From assembly GCF_017916325.1 (NCBI RefSeq), contig NC_090145.1:116001-180000 (forward strand): a stretch of DNA of 64,000 bases, read 5' to 3'. This document shows positions 41,001-52,049 of this stretch, one piece after another. The notes under the pieces were generated by a model that had not been told where the DNA came from, ran no database searches, and was given only the letters and a program-made list of their open reading frames with translations. Positions within the stretch are counted from its first letter, which is position 1. Every line of letters starts with the position of its first letter. The DNA comes from Leishmania martiniquensis. Its lineage: Eukaryota > Euglenozoa > Kinetoplastea > Trypanosomatida > Trypanosomatidae. Both the position numbers and the translations under genes were made by a program.

Positions 41001-42353
41001 ATGTCGTCCGCCGTCACTGTGCATCCCTTGGTGCTTCTCAGCATCGTGGACCACATAACCCGTGCAAGTCTTCAGCAGCAGCTGCAAAAACAGGAGAAGG
41101 CGCCTGCTGTCGCTGCCCCCTCACCCCTCACCCCAGTTTTCATGCCCACTGCAGGCTTGCTGATGGGGACCACGAAAGTGTCCGCCCCCGCTGACGTCAG
41201 GACACGCGATCACGCGGGGGGCACGCGAGGCATCACCACGTCTCTCTCCGCTTCCTTTGAGCTGCCGCTACGCTTACGTCCACCCGACGGTGTACTGGCA
41301 GATGTGGCACCTTCTGGAGACGCCGCTTTTCTTCAACGCGTGCTTAGCGACGAGACGGACTGGCTGGCTGCCCAGAAGCACCGTGAGCAGCTTAGCGCGG
41401 TGATGCCCGAGATGGATATAGTGGGGTGCTACGTGGTGTGTGCCGGCTCGCGCTGGACGAGCACGCGGCACCAGGAGGGCGACGATCACGTTGACGGCGC
41501 CCCGTTGTCGATTGGAGGTGCTGCCAAAAAGGCGAAAGGAGAGTCGGCGGTGATTGCCGACGACGGCATCGTGGCGATCGCGAAATGTGTTGAGCGACTG
41601 CTGCGCCGTCATGCATTGTTGCCATCGATGGCGGTGGGGCTTGCTTTACTGATCGTGTACGACGAGGAGGTGACAAGCGCTGCCGGCGAAGTGAACTCCG
41701 CCGCACCCGGCCTGCGGAAGTTCCCCGCGGCTGGACGGCTGCCGTTCGACTGTCTCTTCGTCCCAAGCACCACTGTCCGCGACCAACTGCGAACGGAGGA
41801 GGTGGCGGTGTGCCCTACGGATATGGAATGGATTGCCTTGGCGAACGAAACTGTGACACCGGCCCACCATCAGAGTGTGGAAGCCGCCCCTCCTCTATCT
41901 ATACCGCCAAGCCTGTTGCGACGTCTTTGCAACGCTGCCTATTCGACCTCTGTAGGTGCCGCCCGGGCTGCAAGAGAGCTAACGCACACGCAAGCGCCAT
42001 TGATGGCGTCCTCACAGAATTCTCGTGCCGCTGAGGAGCTCGTTGGGAGTCTTCGGCTGATAATGCGACTACTATCCATGCTGACGGCATCGCCAACAAA
42101 CCCAATCGTGACAACGCCTGAGGACGTTGAGCTGCTGAGAACTGTGGCGACATGCCTGCGCAATGTGCCGGACAGCAGTCCATCCCCGTCGCATGGAGAG
42201 CAAACAACCCTGTGTGCGCTACCAACGGAAGAGGTGCTTCGCGCGGTGCTTGCCGTAGAGGTGCAGTGCGCGTTGCGCTTGTGTTCCCTGCGTAAAGCCC
42301 AGCCGCAGGTGCTGAGGAGGAGCCCCTCTGCAACGGCTGCTCTTCATCCCTAA
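41001..42353 (+). CDS. MPN-domain protein, probably COP9 signalosome subunit 6-like
   Basis: The product has 450 residues starting MSSAVTVHP. An upstream in-frame ATG at 40710 was rejected because it would translate the splice-signal tract. Residues 5-20 (VTVHPLVLLSIVDHITRA) match the start of MPN domains of CSN6, Rpn8 and eIF3f. GLLMGT follows at about 55, a strand FELPLRL, and then KHREQLSAVMPEMDIVGCYVV, the helix-strand pair after which catalytic MPN proteins carry the JAMM motif. No Glu/His-x-His/Asp JAMM set is visible, so it is a non-catalytic MPN protein. Such subunits pair with a catalytic partner: CSN6 with CSN5, Rpn8 with Rpn11. The HPLVLLSIVDH wording favours CSN6, but Rpn8 or eIF3f cannot be excluded. 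The linker at 25-75 and the C-terminal 150 residues are divergent. Confidence 0.7.
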   Translation: MSSAVTVHPLVLLSIVDHITRASLQQQLQKQEKAPAVAAPSPLTPVFMPTAGLLMGTTKVSAPADVRTRDHAGGTRGITTSLSASFELPLRLRPPDGVLADVAPSGDAAFLQRVLSDETDWLAAQKHREQLSAVMPEMDIVGCYVVCAGSRWTSTRHQEGDDHVDGAPLSIGGAAKKAKGESAVIADDGIVAIAKCVERLLRRHALLPSMAVGLALLIVYDEEVTSAAGEVNSAAPGLRKFPAAGRLPFDCLFVPSTTVRDQLRTEEVAVCPTDMEWIALANETVTPAHHQSVEAAPPLSIPPSLLRRLCNAAYSTSVGAARAARELTHTQAPLMASSQNSRAAEELVGSLRLIMRLLSMLTASPTNPIVTTPEDVELLRTVATCLRNVPDSSPSPSHGEQTTLCALPTEEVLRAVLAVEVQCALRLCSLRKAQPQVLRRSPSATAALHP

Positions 42354-43704
42354 GCGTGTTCGCTCTGGACAGCCCCATTCGCTGCTGCCACCCGAGCGTG
42401 AGGGTGGTGGTGGTGGTTGCTGCACGGGTGTCCCAAGAGCAGCAGCGCCAAGACAGCCCTGGCAAGGGCATGCGTGGCAGCTGCTGAAACAGACAGAAAA
42501 GAAAGCGCCATTTCCTCTACAGTCGCGCGCCTGCTCTCTGTGCATACAGGCGGGGGAAGGAAAGAGGGCGATGCACGCCCGCATACGACAGGCGAGGGCA
42601 GATGAAAGGACAAGATAAGAAAAGAAAAACACCGCCGGCGAGGGAGGGAGGAGTACGAGGTAGGCGTAAGAGGGCCGCTATCGGCTCCCTTCTCACGTAC
42701 AGTTTTCTTTTTTTGTTGTTTGCGTGTGTGTGTGTGTCTCGCCCTCTTGATACTGTTGGGAGGGAGGGGGGCGGAGGGGGGGAGTTGGGCTCACGCTGTT
42801 GGCTCGGCGTTTGCGAAGCGTTCCCATTGAGGGAGGGAGGGAGGGGCGGTCTCTGGTCGCTTGTGTCGCAGTTTCGCTACTTGCCAAGCGCCCCTTTATC
42901 GTCCGTCCGCTCTCTGGTTAGTCTGACTCTCCCTCTGTGCCATTCCGACTTGGAGGACACTTAACTCCATCTCTGTGGCACGTTTCGTTTCCATTCTTTT
43001 TTTTTCGCTCTTCGCTGTCATCGGAAGAGGTGCAGAGAGAGGGGATGGGCCTCCCCACTCTTTTTCCCCCCATCCGCCAGCCGTCTTGGTCACCCTCTGC
43101 CGATTCCGTCTCGATCGCCCTCTACGCAGACGGGCCCGCGATCCTTTCTGCTGGACGCCAATAGGAACTGTGTGATGGCGACAAGCGAGAGAGGTGCGAG
43201 AGGGAGTGAGGGACGCGCGTAGGCGCCGACGTTGGGGAAGGACTAGCATGGGCGCCGCTTTCTGAAGGCGTTCCCTTCGTCTTAGCTCGTGCCCCCGAAC
43301 GAATTCTTTGGCCGCTGTTGATGCATGCGGGGCGTCCCCGCCCCCCCCCCATCCATCCCCCGCATATCACCCCTCTTTGCTTGCCGTCAGCCTCCCGATC
43401 TTCTGCCTATCCGGCTTCTCTGATCGCGTCACACCTTGGCGGACTCTAACCTGTCTTGCTGCTCTGCACAGATGCACTCAGATAGGCCAAGTTGCGCAAT
43501 GCTTTCAACACGTAAACAAACATTCAGTGACGCCAGCACATTAGCAACCTTTCCTCTCCCCCTTCTCCGCCTCCGCACTCGCTCCCGCCGGCCGCTACTG
43601 AAGGGTGCAACCTCTCTCTATTGCTGTCAATCTCCCCAGGTGAGGTTTGTTGGCGCTCCCGCTTCTCTATTCTCATCCGCCAAGCCTGAACCTGCTCGCT
43701 AGCG
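42354..43704. other. Intergenic UTR region
   Basis: About 1.35 kb without a supportable gene. Purine-rich stretches (42590-42670 and 42755-42855) alternate with T/C tracts (42985-43060 and 43545-43600). A (TG) run lies at 42724-42739. Confidence 0.65.
43545..43603 (+). promoter_or_regulatory. Candidate spliced-leader acceptor for the first FBT transporter
   Basis: The tract CCTTTCCTCTCCCCCTTCTC and following C/T-rich sequence reach the first AG at 43602-43603, about 100 nt before the ATG at 43705. Confidence 0.5.
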
Positions 43705-45945
43705 ATGATCGCCGGATCCCTCGAGGGGGGCGGCAGCGAGAACAACGACAGCCACGGCGCGACAAAGGCGCACTCAGTGCATAGCTGCACGACTGCAACG
43801 GGGAATTCGGTGGAGCCGACGCCGCAAAGTACACCGGAGGGCCGCTGCACGGAGAGTGGCAGAAGGGTTGTGCATCCGCAGGCGGCAGCGCTGTTCACTT
43901 CCTGTCCGCGTCTACGTCACATCCCAGTCTTTGGCGCTGCGGTTGAGGGGTACGGACCAAAGCTGATCACCGCCCTGTGCATCACGTACTTTCTCTGTAA
44001 AGGGGCTGCGGGCCAGATCATTGATCTGTCGCGCCAGCCGATGCTCATGACGCGCTACGGCCTGGACGCGAAGCGATACCAGCGCCTGAGCGCCATCAGT
44101 GGAACAGGATGGTCGATGAAGGCCTTTGTCGCGGTCCTCACGGACACGTTCGCGCTCATGGGGTACACGAAGCGGTGGTACATGCTGATCGCGTGCGTTA
44201 TGGGTGCTGCCTTCAGCCTAGGCTATGCGCTGCTGCCTGCGCAGCCGTCGTCTGGCAACCTCGCCGCCACCTTCATCTTCCTGACCACCTTCGGTAAGTC
44301 TAGCGTAGACATTCTGTCGGAGGGCCACTACAGCCGCCTGATGCGCCGTAACCCCGGTCCTGGGCCGGCGCTGGTGAGCTGCGTTTGGCTGTGCATCCTG
44401 CTCGGCACGCTGGCCGGGGCTGCTATTCAGGGCCCCCTGTCAGACAGTGGCAAGCCTCAGACGGGCGTGTGGATGTCGGCGGCCCTACAGTTTGCGACGG
44501 GCATCTTCTTCGTGTTCAACTGGTATGGCGAGAAGAGGAATCGCATGGAGCGTCTGCAAGACTTGCGTGATGCGAAGGCGGCACTGGCAAAGGCGCGAGC
44601 AGAGGCCAGCTTGGGCTCTCTCTCCTGCGAGGGTGTGGCCACCGCCACTGCCGAGGACCTGCAGCCGGAGGGGCAGAGCGCATCAGCGCCTGTCCAGACC
44701 GCAGAGATGAAGCCGCCTCAGGTCGAAGAGGGCATCGTCGCTGTCGAGGACGAGCTGCTTGGCCTCCCGAGCTGTGACGCCGCCGAATGCCGCTACGAAC
44801 AGTGCCAAGTTCCCACAGCCCATTGCAGCGAGGTGGCAGTGGGGGATGTTAACGATTCCGAGGTGATGGCGGACGACCTGCACATTCCACCGTGTCTGTT
44901 TGGTGTGTTCGAGATGAACATCAACGTGGTGCGGCAGAACTGGCGCGTCGTGCTCTACAGCGTCGTGATGACGTGCAGCGTAGTGTCAATGGTGTGCGTG
45001 ACCATCCTCGGAACGACGTGGGACCTGATGTACGTGAGCATCGTCATCTCTGCTGTGTGCTGCGCCTGCGCCTTTTTCGCGCTTCCGCTGGTCATCGCCA
45101 AGGCGCAGATATTTGTGTACCTCAACTCGCTGCTGTACCTGCAGCTCCCCGGCGCACTGGACAGCTTCTACGTTGCGGACGCCTCCTGCTTGCCTGGTGG
45201 CCCGCACTTCTCCTACACCTTCTACAATACCATCAGCGCCGTGATATCGAATGCCGGTGGCCTCGTAGGCGTCCTCCTATTCACCAGCATTTTTTCAAAG
45301 ATGAACTTTCAGGTGACCATGGTGATTAGCGTCTCTCTTACCGCTTTCGCCAGCATCTTCGACATCATCATTGTCGAGCGGTGGAACGTCTACATCGGCA
45401 TCCCTGACCACGCCATGTACCTGTGCGGCGACTCGATCATCTACCGAATCTGCAGCATGTTCACCACCATGCCATGCCTCATCTTAATGTCACGCCTGTG
45501 TCCCCGTGGGTCGGAGAGCATGATCTACGCGCTGATGTCTGGCTTCTCAAACTTTGGTCAAACCATGTCCATGGCCATTGGCTCGCTATTGATCGAGACG
45601 CGCTGGCCGGTGGATACGCAGTCGGTGCCCTGCAACTTTCGCAACGTGCGCTGGCTCGTGATCACCGGGCACCTGTGCTGTCCGCTGCTCATCATACCGC
45701 TCTCGTTTCTGCTGCTGCCCCGCGCCCGCATCTGCGACGACATCGACGTGAACGGGCCTTTGATTCACGCCTCGCTAAGGTCGGAGTCTACCAAAGAAGG
45801 GCAGCGGCAGCAGCACAGCTCGGCGTGTGAGGATCGCCTCGACCCCAACGCCGATGAGCCAGAGGCTCTGCGACCGCGCGCTCCTGCCTCAGATCCTTAT
45901 CCGCGTGAAGATGTGAAAATGGTTCAGCGGAGGGCTGAGAACTGA
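43705..45945 (+). CDS. Folate/biopterin transporter, array member 1 (divergent)
   Basis: The product has 746 residues in the FBT family (BT1/FT1 type), plasma-membrane carriers that import folate or biopterin, which these parasites cannot synthesise. It has a hydrophilic N-terminus of about 75 residues and roughly twelve hydrophobic spans in two halves. Family motifs are GWSMKAF followed by GYTKRW (about 135-158), DILSEGHYSRLMRRNP with Asp202, and in the second half VERWNVYIGIPDHAMY and SRLCPRGSESMIYALM. The central cytoplasmic loop (about 280-395) is acidic and low complexity. It shares the fold and motifs of the next three genes but little DNA identity, so it has escaped the homogenisation seen among them. 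The hydrophilic C-terminal tail has about 60 residues. Which pteridine it carries cannot be read from sequence. Confidence 0.93.
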   Translation: MIAGSLEGGGSENNDSHGATKAHSVHSCTTATGNSVEPTPQSTPEGRCTESGRRVVHPQAAALFTSCPRLRHIPVFGAAVEGYGPKLITALCITYFLCKGAAGQIIDLSRQPMLMTRYGLDAKRYQRLSAISGTGWSMKAFVAVLTDTFALMGYTKRWYMLIACVMGAAFSLGYALLPAQPSSGNLAATFIFLTTFGKSSVDILSEGHYSRLMRRNPGPGPALVSCVWLCILLGTLAGAAIQGPLSDSGKPQTGVWMSAALQFATGIFFVFNWYGEKRNRMERLQDLRDAKAALAKARAEASLGSLSCEGVATATAEDLQPEGQSASAPVQTAEMKPPQVEEGIVAVEDELLGLPSCDAAECRYEQCQVPTAHCSEVAVGDVNDSEVMADDLHIPPCLFGVFEMNINVVRQNWRVVLYSVVMTCSVVSMVCVTILGTTWDLMYVSIVISAVCCACAFFALPLVIAKAQIFVYLNSLLYLQLPGALDSFYVADASCLPGGPHFSYTFYNTISAVISNAGGLVGVLLFTSIFSKMNFQVTMVISVSLTAFASIFDIIIVERWNVYIGIPDHAMYLCGDSIIYRICSMFTTMPCLILMSRLCPRGSESMIYALMSGFSNFGQTMSMAIGSLLIETRWPVDTQSVPCNFRNVRWLVITGHLCCPLLIIPLSFLLLPRARICDDIDVNGPLIHASLRSESTKEGQRQQHSSACEDRLDPNADEPEALRPRAPASDPYPREDVKMVQRRAEN

Positions 45946-48171
45946 CCAGCACTCCTCCCCCTCCTCCACCCCGAACGCATCGCCCTTGAGGGACGAGAGA
46001 GGGGGGCGAAGACGGAGAGGAAAGAGAAAACAGATTTTCACGCGCCTGCCTGCCGGCTTATCGCGCGTCTTGCGGCTATATATGTATGCACCGAATGCTT
46101 GTCGCTGACAGTGGGAAGGGTAAAGGAATCACGAGCGCCGTCTCGTCAGGTGCTTCTCCGCTCCCACTTCCCCAGTCCCCCTCTCCCTCTTTCCATCAGC
46201 ATCACCACCACCCTTCCGCATTCCTCACTTCGCGTTCTCGCTTCTTCTGCCGCCGCCGCTGTGCACTCGGTCGCTCTCTTTTTTCCTCGCTCTCGGGTGG
46301 CGTGTAAGGCATTGCAGTCACGAACAGAGAGCCCCACGGACGGGAAGGGAGAGGAGATGCTCGCGGACTTGCGCGTAGGCGGCACTGCGCCAGGGAGGTG
46401 CAAGTCGCGGCCGTGCTCCTCCTGTCATGTGTGCGTGACGCATGGAAGCAAACGTGGAGGAGGGGAAGCGAAAGTGGTGCCGTGCAGGCGTTCGCAATAT
46501 CCCCTGCCCCCCCTCACTCGAAGTGTTCGCGTGCTTGCTTTTCCTTTCCGTTCCTCTGCGCGTATACGCGGCGACCTCCGCCTGTGCCTCTGGTGAAGGG
46601 TGCTTGTTTCTCCTCTCCCTGTTCGCCTCGACGTGCCAGAGTGTATACGCCCTTGCCCCCCGCCCTCCCTCTCCACCCTTTTTTTTGCCCTTCGGGGCGT
46701 TCACTTGTGTTTTTTTTCATCTTCCTCGCATTCTCTCTATCGCCTGTTTAGGTGTCCGCGCACCCGCATGTGCGTGAAGGCTCTGCTGCGTATCTTTCGT
46801 ACCCCCACTTAACCCCCTTTTTTTGACGACGCGCGTTTTCGCTTCCTCTCTCTCTCTGTTTGTCTGTCTCGGTCTCTTCCCATTTCTTAGTGTGTGAGAT
46901 TGCGTCCTCCTGCTGCGCATCAGAATGTCCCACTCTGCCCCTGCTCGCGCTTTCGTTCGCGTGTCGATCGCTCGTTTTCCTACGCGGCGCTCCACTTGCG
47001 TGCGTCTGTCGTGTGCACCGCACCCCAGTGCCACACCACTTTGGTGCTGCATTCACAGCACCGCACGTGCAGTTCTCAGCGACAGTCGTCCAACGCGTCT
47101 CTATGCCTGAGCTTCACACAAAAAAAGGGAAGTAGCGCCCATGAAAGTTCTGCTCCCCCTTCCCTCTCTCTCTCGAATCCTAACAGAAAGAGCACGAAGC
47201 TGCCCTTCGTGGCAGACGAGCAGTCATCATTGCGACCCGACCCTTCACACACACGCACACCCATTAACACAGAGAATTATCTATACGCTTCCGCGTATAG
47301 GTGCAGCATTTTCTTCTCTCTCGGAGTAAGTCTGCGAGCGCGTGCACCTGTGGCTGCGACCGTGAGTGTTTGTGTGCATCACTGTTCGCGCGTAGTGATG
47401 CGCCGGCCTCAAATCGCCTGACCCGCAGAGTTGTCTTCTCTGTCAGAGGCGTACGAATTCGTACGGCGGCCGTGAGTCCGCTGCCACCACGGAACCAGCG
47501 CAAGGCCCCGGCCTTTGGCAGCGCCCGCAGGTGAGTCCCTCCCATATCCGCCGCTTCCCATCTCCGCCGATGGCATCAAAGTGGGCCAACGATGCGGCGA
47601 GTGGCGAGATCCCTGAGAAAGGCCTCAGAATGCATAGGTGCGAGCGCTGTAGGCGAAGGCGCTGCGAAGCACAGTCTCCACACGTGCGCAAGAACAGTGT
47701 GAGGGACAAAATAGCCCCTCCTCCTCCTCCTTGAAAACAGAAAGAAAGAGACGTTGGCAAAGAAGTTCACACCCGATAGAGCAGCCTCGTGAGACACCAC
47801 AGATGCCCCCCCAACCGTCGAGCACACACAAACACACGCGCATAAACAACATGAAGCGAGCACAACACATTACACGATTAAGTGCTCCAGACTCCAGCGT
47901 GACGAGTCTCTACATCACATCACGCGATGCAGCGGCGCGAAGCGACTCCGGGCCCTACATGGCATAGCCGGCAGAGGGCCACCTCTCCCAGTGCCCTCTG
48001 CAGGGGGCGGAACGACTTCCTGCTTGTGCGTATCCGACAAGCAGCGCCGCCACCACCCCCTGTCACGGTAAGCCGCCTGATGGACTCCGCCTGGCGCCCG
48101 TCTCGCAGCGCGTATGCGGAAGAGGGACAAGAAAGGGCAGACTGAATCCCTTTTGGCGGCCGGCCGCTTCA
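45946..48171. other. Intergenic between FBT members 1 and 2, upstream of the duplicated segment
   Basis: About 2.2 kb with no supportable gene. It has T-runs (46676-46687, 46709-46717 and 46818-46824), CT/GT tracts and A-runs. A G/C-mixed part at 47340-48170 lacks long tracts and includes a short inverted repeat (CAGAGGGC at about 47972 with GCCCTCTG at 47993). Short frames are not credible as genes. Confidence 0.6.
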
Positions 48172-49562
48172 TCGCGTACACTGGCGCAGGTGACCTGCCG
48201 CCGCGCCGACTCCCGTTCGATGGTGAGGCGGCAAGTCACGCCGCTCGGCAAGCACAGACAGTGACGCACGCAGAGAGGTCGAGACACCCTCTGCGCCTCT
48301 ACTGCTTTGCTGCCGTGACGGAGTCCTTCTGCTTCTCGCTTCTTTTCGTTTCCGCTGTGACGTCCTCAGACGAAGCGCCTGTGCGTGTTGATCTGTGTAC
48401 AGGTGCGTGTGCGTCTAGTTGAAAGACGCCCTCCCTCCGCTCTGCCTCTGTTTTTTCCGCCCTTGTTGCTGCTCGGGTGCGTCCTCGCACTGCGGTACAT
48501 CTCCCCTTCCCGCTCTCTGATTGGCTGCCCCCGCACATCAGTTTTATCCCGCGCCCTCTCCCCTTTGATCTGCCTTGGCTCGGCGCCAGGCCTCTCCCCA
48601 ACCCCTGCTGCCGTTCACACACATACACACATCCTCTCTCGCACACTCTCTTGATGCGCGGAGGGATGGCCAAGCTCGTCGCGCCAGGCACGTCTCCTGC
48701 CCTCGCACGTGGCTTATCCGCTACTCGCGAGAGGATGACAAGGCCATCGGCGGTCTTGTTTCTTCGCCGGCTTTTTTCCCTTTCGGCTCTCTTCCCCTGC
48801 GGCCACACCCTCTGCTCCCCCCGCCTTCGTTTCCACTCCGTCTCTCTCGTACTGCCGCCACTGGTGTACGCCCATATGTGTGTGCATGCGCTCGCTGCTG
48901 CCCTTAGGCCCCCTTCCCAGCCGCTTTCGCTGATTTGATCTGTTGCGTCGCTTTTCGCTGCGCCCACTCCTCTTGGGCGATGGACTTATCTTCGCCCCCC
49001 CCTCTGCATTGATGCCCGGGCATCTCCGCCTCTCCTTCCCTGTCTGCCCGCTTCAGACCCGCACAAGTGTGCCGCGCGGCGGCCCTCTTTTTTTGTTTGT
49101 ATGCCACACTCCTTTGCCGACAGTATCGCCCCCCTCTCTCCCCCATCCGCTTGCCCCGACCGTCAATGCCGGTGGTGCAGATGCAGTTAGTCACGCTTGT
49201 GTGCTTGTGCCGTTCCCCTCTGGGTGCGCGGCGCGCAAAGCTGGTGACGTACCCCCCTCTTCGTGGAAGATGAGTTTTAGCCGCAGGACGGGATGCCGGT
49301 GTGCATGTGTGCGGGGCATACGTGTTGCCGGCCGGAAAAGACACACAAGGCGGTAAGCCGGTAGCTCGCGGCGCCACCTGGCAGGGACTCGCCTATTCCT
49401 GGAAGCTGCACCCCCCCCAGACACACACTTGGACCTCACATTACTCATCTTGAGGGCAACAGCGGATGCGAACGCCGCTGCTGTGCTGCATGGGTACTTC
49501 TCTCCAGCTCCCCTTCGGCCCCAAAGCGTGCGCGCACCGCCGCGTCTCCCCGCGGACTGCCG

Positions 49563-49668
49563 CCACCCTTCCCTCTATCCCCCCTTCCCTCCCCCACTGC
49601 TGCCTCCTCTCCCTTTGGATCACACACACGCACACTAACACCAACCACCACGCCCGCACGTGTGAAAG
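49563..49668 (+). promoter_or_regulatory. Candidate spliced-leader acceptor for FBT member 2
   Basis: The C/T tract 49567-49617 is followed by a CA-rich stretch with no AG until 49667-49668. That gives a 159-nt 5' UTR before the ATG at 49828. Confidence 0.5.
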
Positions 49669-49827
49669 CGGCCGCTTCACCAGGCACCAGTAATCCTCGC
49701 GTCGGCTCTCCCCTCTCTCCACCGCGGCATCTCGCTCACCTCCTACTCGGCCACCCCTCCGCCGCTCCAGTACTGCCTGGTTCTCCAGGCTTTCCGCCCG
49801 CCCCGCGCCTTCGTAAAGGAGCTCACA

Positions 49828-51885
49828 ATGACGAAGGGGCAATGCCGCGACGACGCCTCCAGCGAGGAGGCGCACTCGCGCCCCCGCAAAAATGTGAAGC
49901 CTGCGGCACCCAAGAAGATTGTCCACCCCGGCGCAGCCGCTCTGTTCGAGAAGTGCCCCTGTCTTCGCAGGATACCGATCTTTGGCGAGGCGACGGAAGG
50001 CTACGGGCCCAAGGTGGTCGTCGCCCTCGGTGCCAGCTACCTCCTCATCAGAGGCATCGCAGATAATCTCCTGACACGGCAAACCTACGCGATGATGATC
50101 GACCGATACAAGGTTGATGTGCCACGGTATCAGCGCCTGTCCACCATCTCGACCATGGGCTGGTCCATCAAGGCCTTCACCGCGATGCTGTGCGACGGCT
50201 TTGCCTTCCTCGGCTACACCAAGCGCTGGTACATCTTCGCCTCGTGTGTCGGCGGTGCGGCCTTTGCCCTCGTCTACGGGCTGCTGCCCGCGAAGGAGGC
50301 GTCGGCGGATGTGGCCGCCGCCTTCATCTTCCTCTCTACGTGGGGCAAGGCCAACATGGACATCCTGTCGGAGGGCCACTACAGCCGCCTGATGCGCCAG
50401 AACCCGAGGCCCGGCCCGGCGCTGGTGAGCTGGATCTGGGTGTGGATCATGACAGGAGGCATTATCTCAACTGTCATGAACGGCCCGCTCGCGGATGCTG
50501 GCAAGCCGCAGATCAGCATCTTCATCTCTGCTGGACTGCAGCTGCTCACCTGCGTCTTCTACCTCTTCAACTGGTACGGTGAGAAGAAGAACCGCGTGCT
50601 GCGCTCCGAGGACGCGCTGTACATTCTGGAGCAGACGCGCAAGGAGCGCGAGCACCTTGGTGTCGCGGCGGCGGAGGACGGCGAGGCAGGCGCGCAGCAC
50701 GGCGCTGCGTCGAAGGCGAAGAAGAGCCTACAAAGCTCGCACTCGGACGAGGATGCGGCGGCTGCGGTGCAGGGTGCCCTCAACGATGGCCTGCTAGTGC
50801 AGAACAGCTGCGATGGCGAGGATGATGACGGCGACGCGATGGCGGAGGGGGAGGTGTACTACGGCAAGCCGCCGGTGCCGTGCCTGTTCGGGCTGTTCGA
50901 GGTGAACACGGAGGTGATTTCCAAGAACTGGAAGATCTTTGTGTACAGCGTCGTCATGACGTGTGCGGTCATCACCATGCTGTGCGCCAACATCCTGTCC
51001 GACACGCTGGGCCTCCTGATCGCGTGCGTCGTTGTGTCGACCATCTGCTGCACAGTCTCCTTCTGGGCCCTGCCGCTGGTGATTGCGAAGGCGAACGTGT
51101 TTGGGTACATTCAGCGGGCAGTGTACATCAACATCGCAAGTCCCTTGATGGCCTTCTACCTCAACTCGTACAAGTGCGATGAGAACTTCCCGAACTTCAG
51201 CTACAGCTTCTACAACACCATTTCGGGTGTAATTGGAAACGTAGCTGGTCTGGCTGGCGTGTCGGCATTCAACTACATCTTCTCCAAGCGCAGCTACCGC
51301 TTGACTTTCTGCGTGACGACCTTTGCGCAGATATTGGGCGGCATGACAGATATCATCATTGTGAAGCGGTGGAATCTGTACATTGGTATCCCTGACCACG
51401 CCATGTACATCTGGGGTGCAGCTGTTGTCAGCGAGGTGTGCTACATGCTTGGCTACATGCCGATGGTCGTCCTGCTGTCGCGCCTGTGCCCTCGCGGGTC
51501 GGAGAGCGTCGTGTACGCGCTGATGGCCGGGTTCTCGAGCCTTGGCGTGTCGACCTCCGCGTCGATTGGCGCAATCCTGATGGAGTACGGGCTGCCCGTA
51601 TTCAAGAAGCAGGACAACGGCTACCGTTGCGGCGTGGAAAATCTGCCGCTGCTGCTGTTTGTGTGCAACGTGTGCGCCCCGCTTCTCGTGGTGCCGCTGA
51701 CACTGCTGCTGCCGAAGGCGCGCATCTGCGACGACATCGATATCAATGGGAAGGCGGTGCGCAAGGGGGCCGACGAGGAGGCGATGGCTGATGATTCGGA
51801 TACGATGCAGCCGTCACCCACCGCGGGTGAGGACAACGACCTGATAGCGGCGCAGGAAGATCAGGTGAAGACCCAGGGTGTCTAG
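49828..51885 (+). CDS. Folate/biopterin transporter, array member 2 (duplication copy A)
   Basis: The product has 685 residues of the FBT family, with about twelve hydrophobic spans. N-terminal residues 1-60 are hydrophilic and include HPGAAALFEKCPCLRRIPIFGEA, which is shared across the array. MGWSIKAF (110-117), GYTKRW (129-134) and DILSEGHYSRLM (from Asp178) correspond to the substrate-path motifs of the family. The cytoplasmic loop at about 265-345 is rich in Glu, Asp and Ala. The second half has VKRWNLYIGIPDHAMY and SRLCPRGSESVVYALM. The first 240 residues and the last 215 are almost identical to member 3. In Leishmania, genes of this chromosome-10 family include the high-affinity folate transporter FT1, and rearrangements among them affect methotrexate susceptibility. 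The specificity of this copy is unknown. Confidence 0.94.
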   Translation: MTKGQCRDDASSEEAHSRPRKNVKPAAPKKIVHPGAAALFEKCPCLRRIPIFGEATEGYGPKVVVALGASYLLIRGIADNLLTRQTYAMMIDRYKVDVPRYQRLSTISTMGWSIKAFTAMLCDGFAFLGYTKRWYIFASCVGGAAFALVYGLLPAKEASADVAAAFIFLSTWGKANMDILSEGHYSRLMRQNPRPGPALVSWIWVWIMTGGIISTVMNGPLADAGKPQISIFISAGLQLLTCVFYLFNWYGEKKNRVLRSEDALYILEQTRKEREHLGVAAAEDGEAGAQHGAASKAKKSLQSSHSDEDAAAAVQGALNDGLLVQNSCDGEDDDGDAMAEGEVYYGKPPVPCLFGLFEVNTEVISKNWKIFVYSVVMTCAVITMLCANILSDTLGLLIACVVVSTICCTVSFWALPLVIAKANVFGYIQRAVYINIASPLMAFYLNSYKCDENFPNFSYSFYNTISGVIGNVAGLAGVSAFNYIFSKRSYRLTFCVTTFAQILGGMTDIIIVKRWNLYIGIPDHAMYIWGAAVVSEVCYMLGYMPMVVLLSRLCPRGSESVVYALMAGFSSLGVSTSASIGAILMEYGLPVFKKQDNGYRCGVENLPLLLFVCNVCAPLLVVPLTLLLPKARICDDIDINGKAVRKGADEEAMADDSDTMQPSPTAGEDNDLIAAQEDQVKTQGV

Positions 51886-52049
51886 TGCGGCGCATCCCCC
51901 CTCCCCTTCCAGTGCCTTTCTCACTGGCGTCGACGGGAGAAGGGCCTCGGCCGTGCTCACCTCTGCCTCTCGCCCGACACTCGCTTCCCCCGCCCGGTTG
52001 CCGCGCTGCCCCGCTTCGGCGCTTGAAGAGCGCTTGCGCGCCCCCTCAC

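Noticed and set aside
48299..48967. 222-codon minus-strand frame repeated identically at 53014-53682
   Set aside because: The conservation is explained by the segmental duplication of the flank at DNA level. The translation is low complexity and antisense to the transcription unit.
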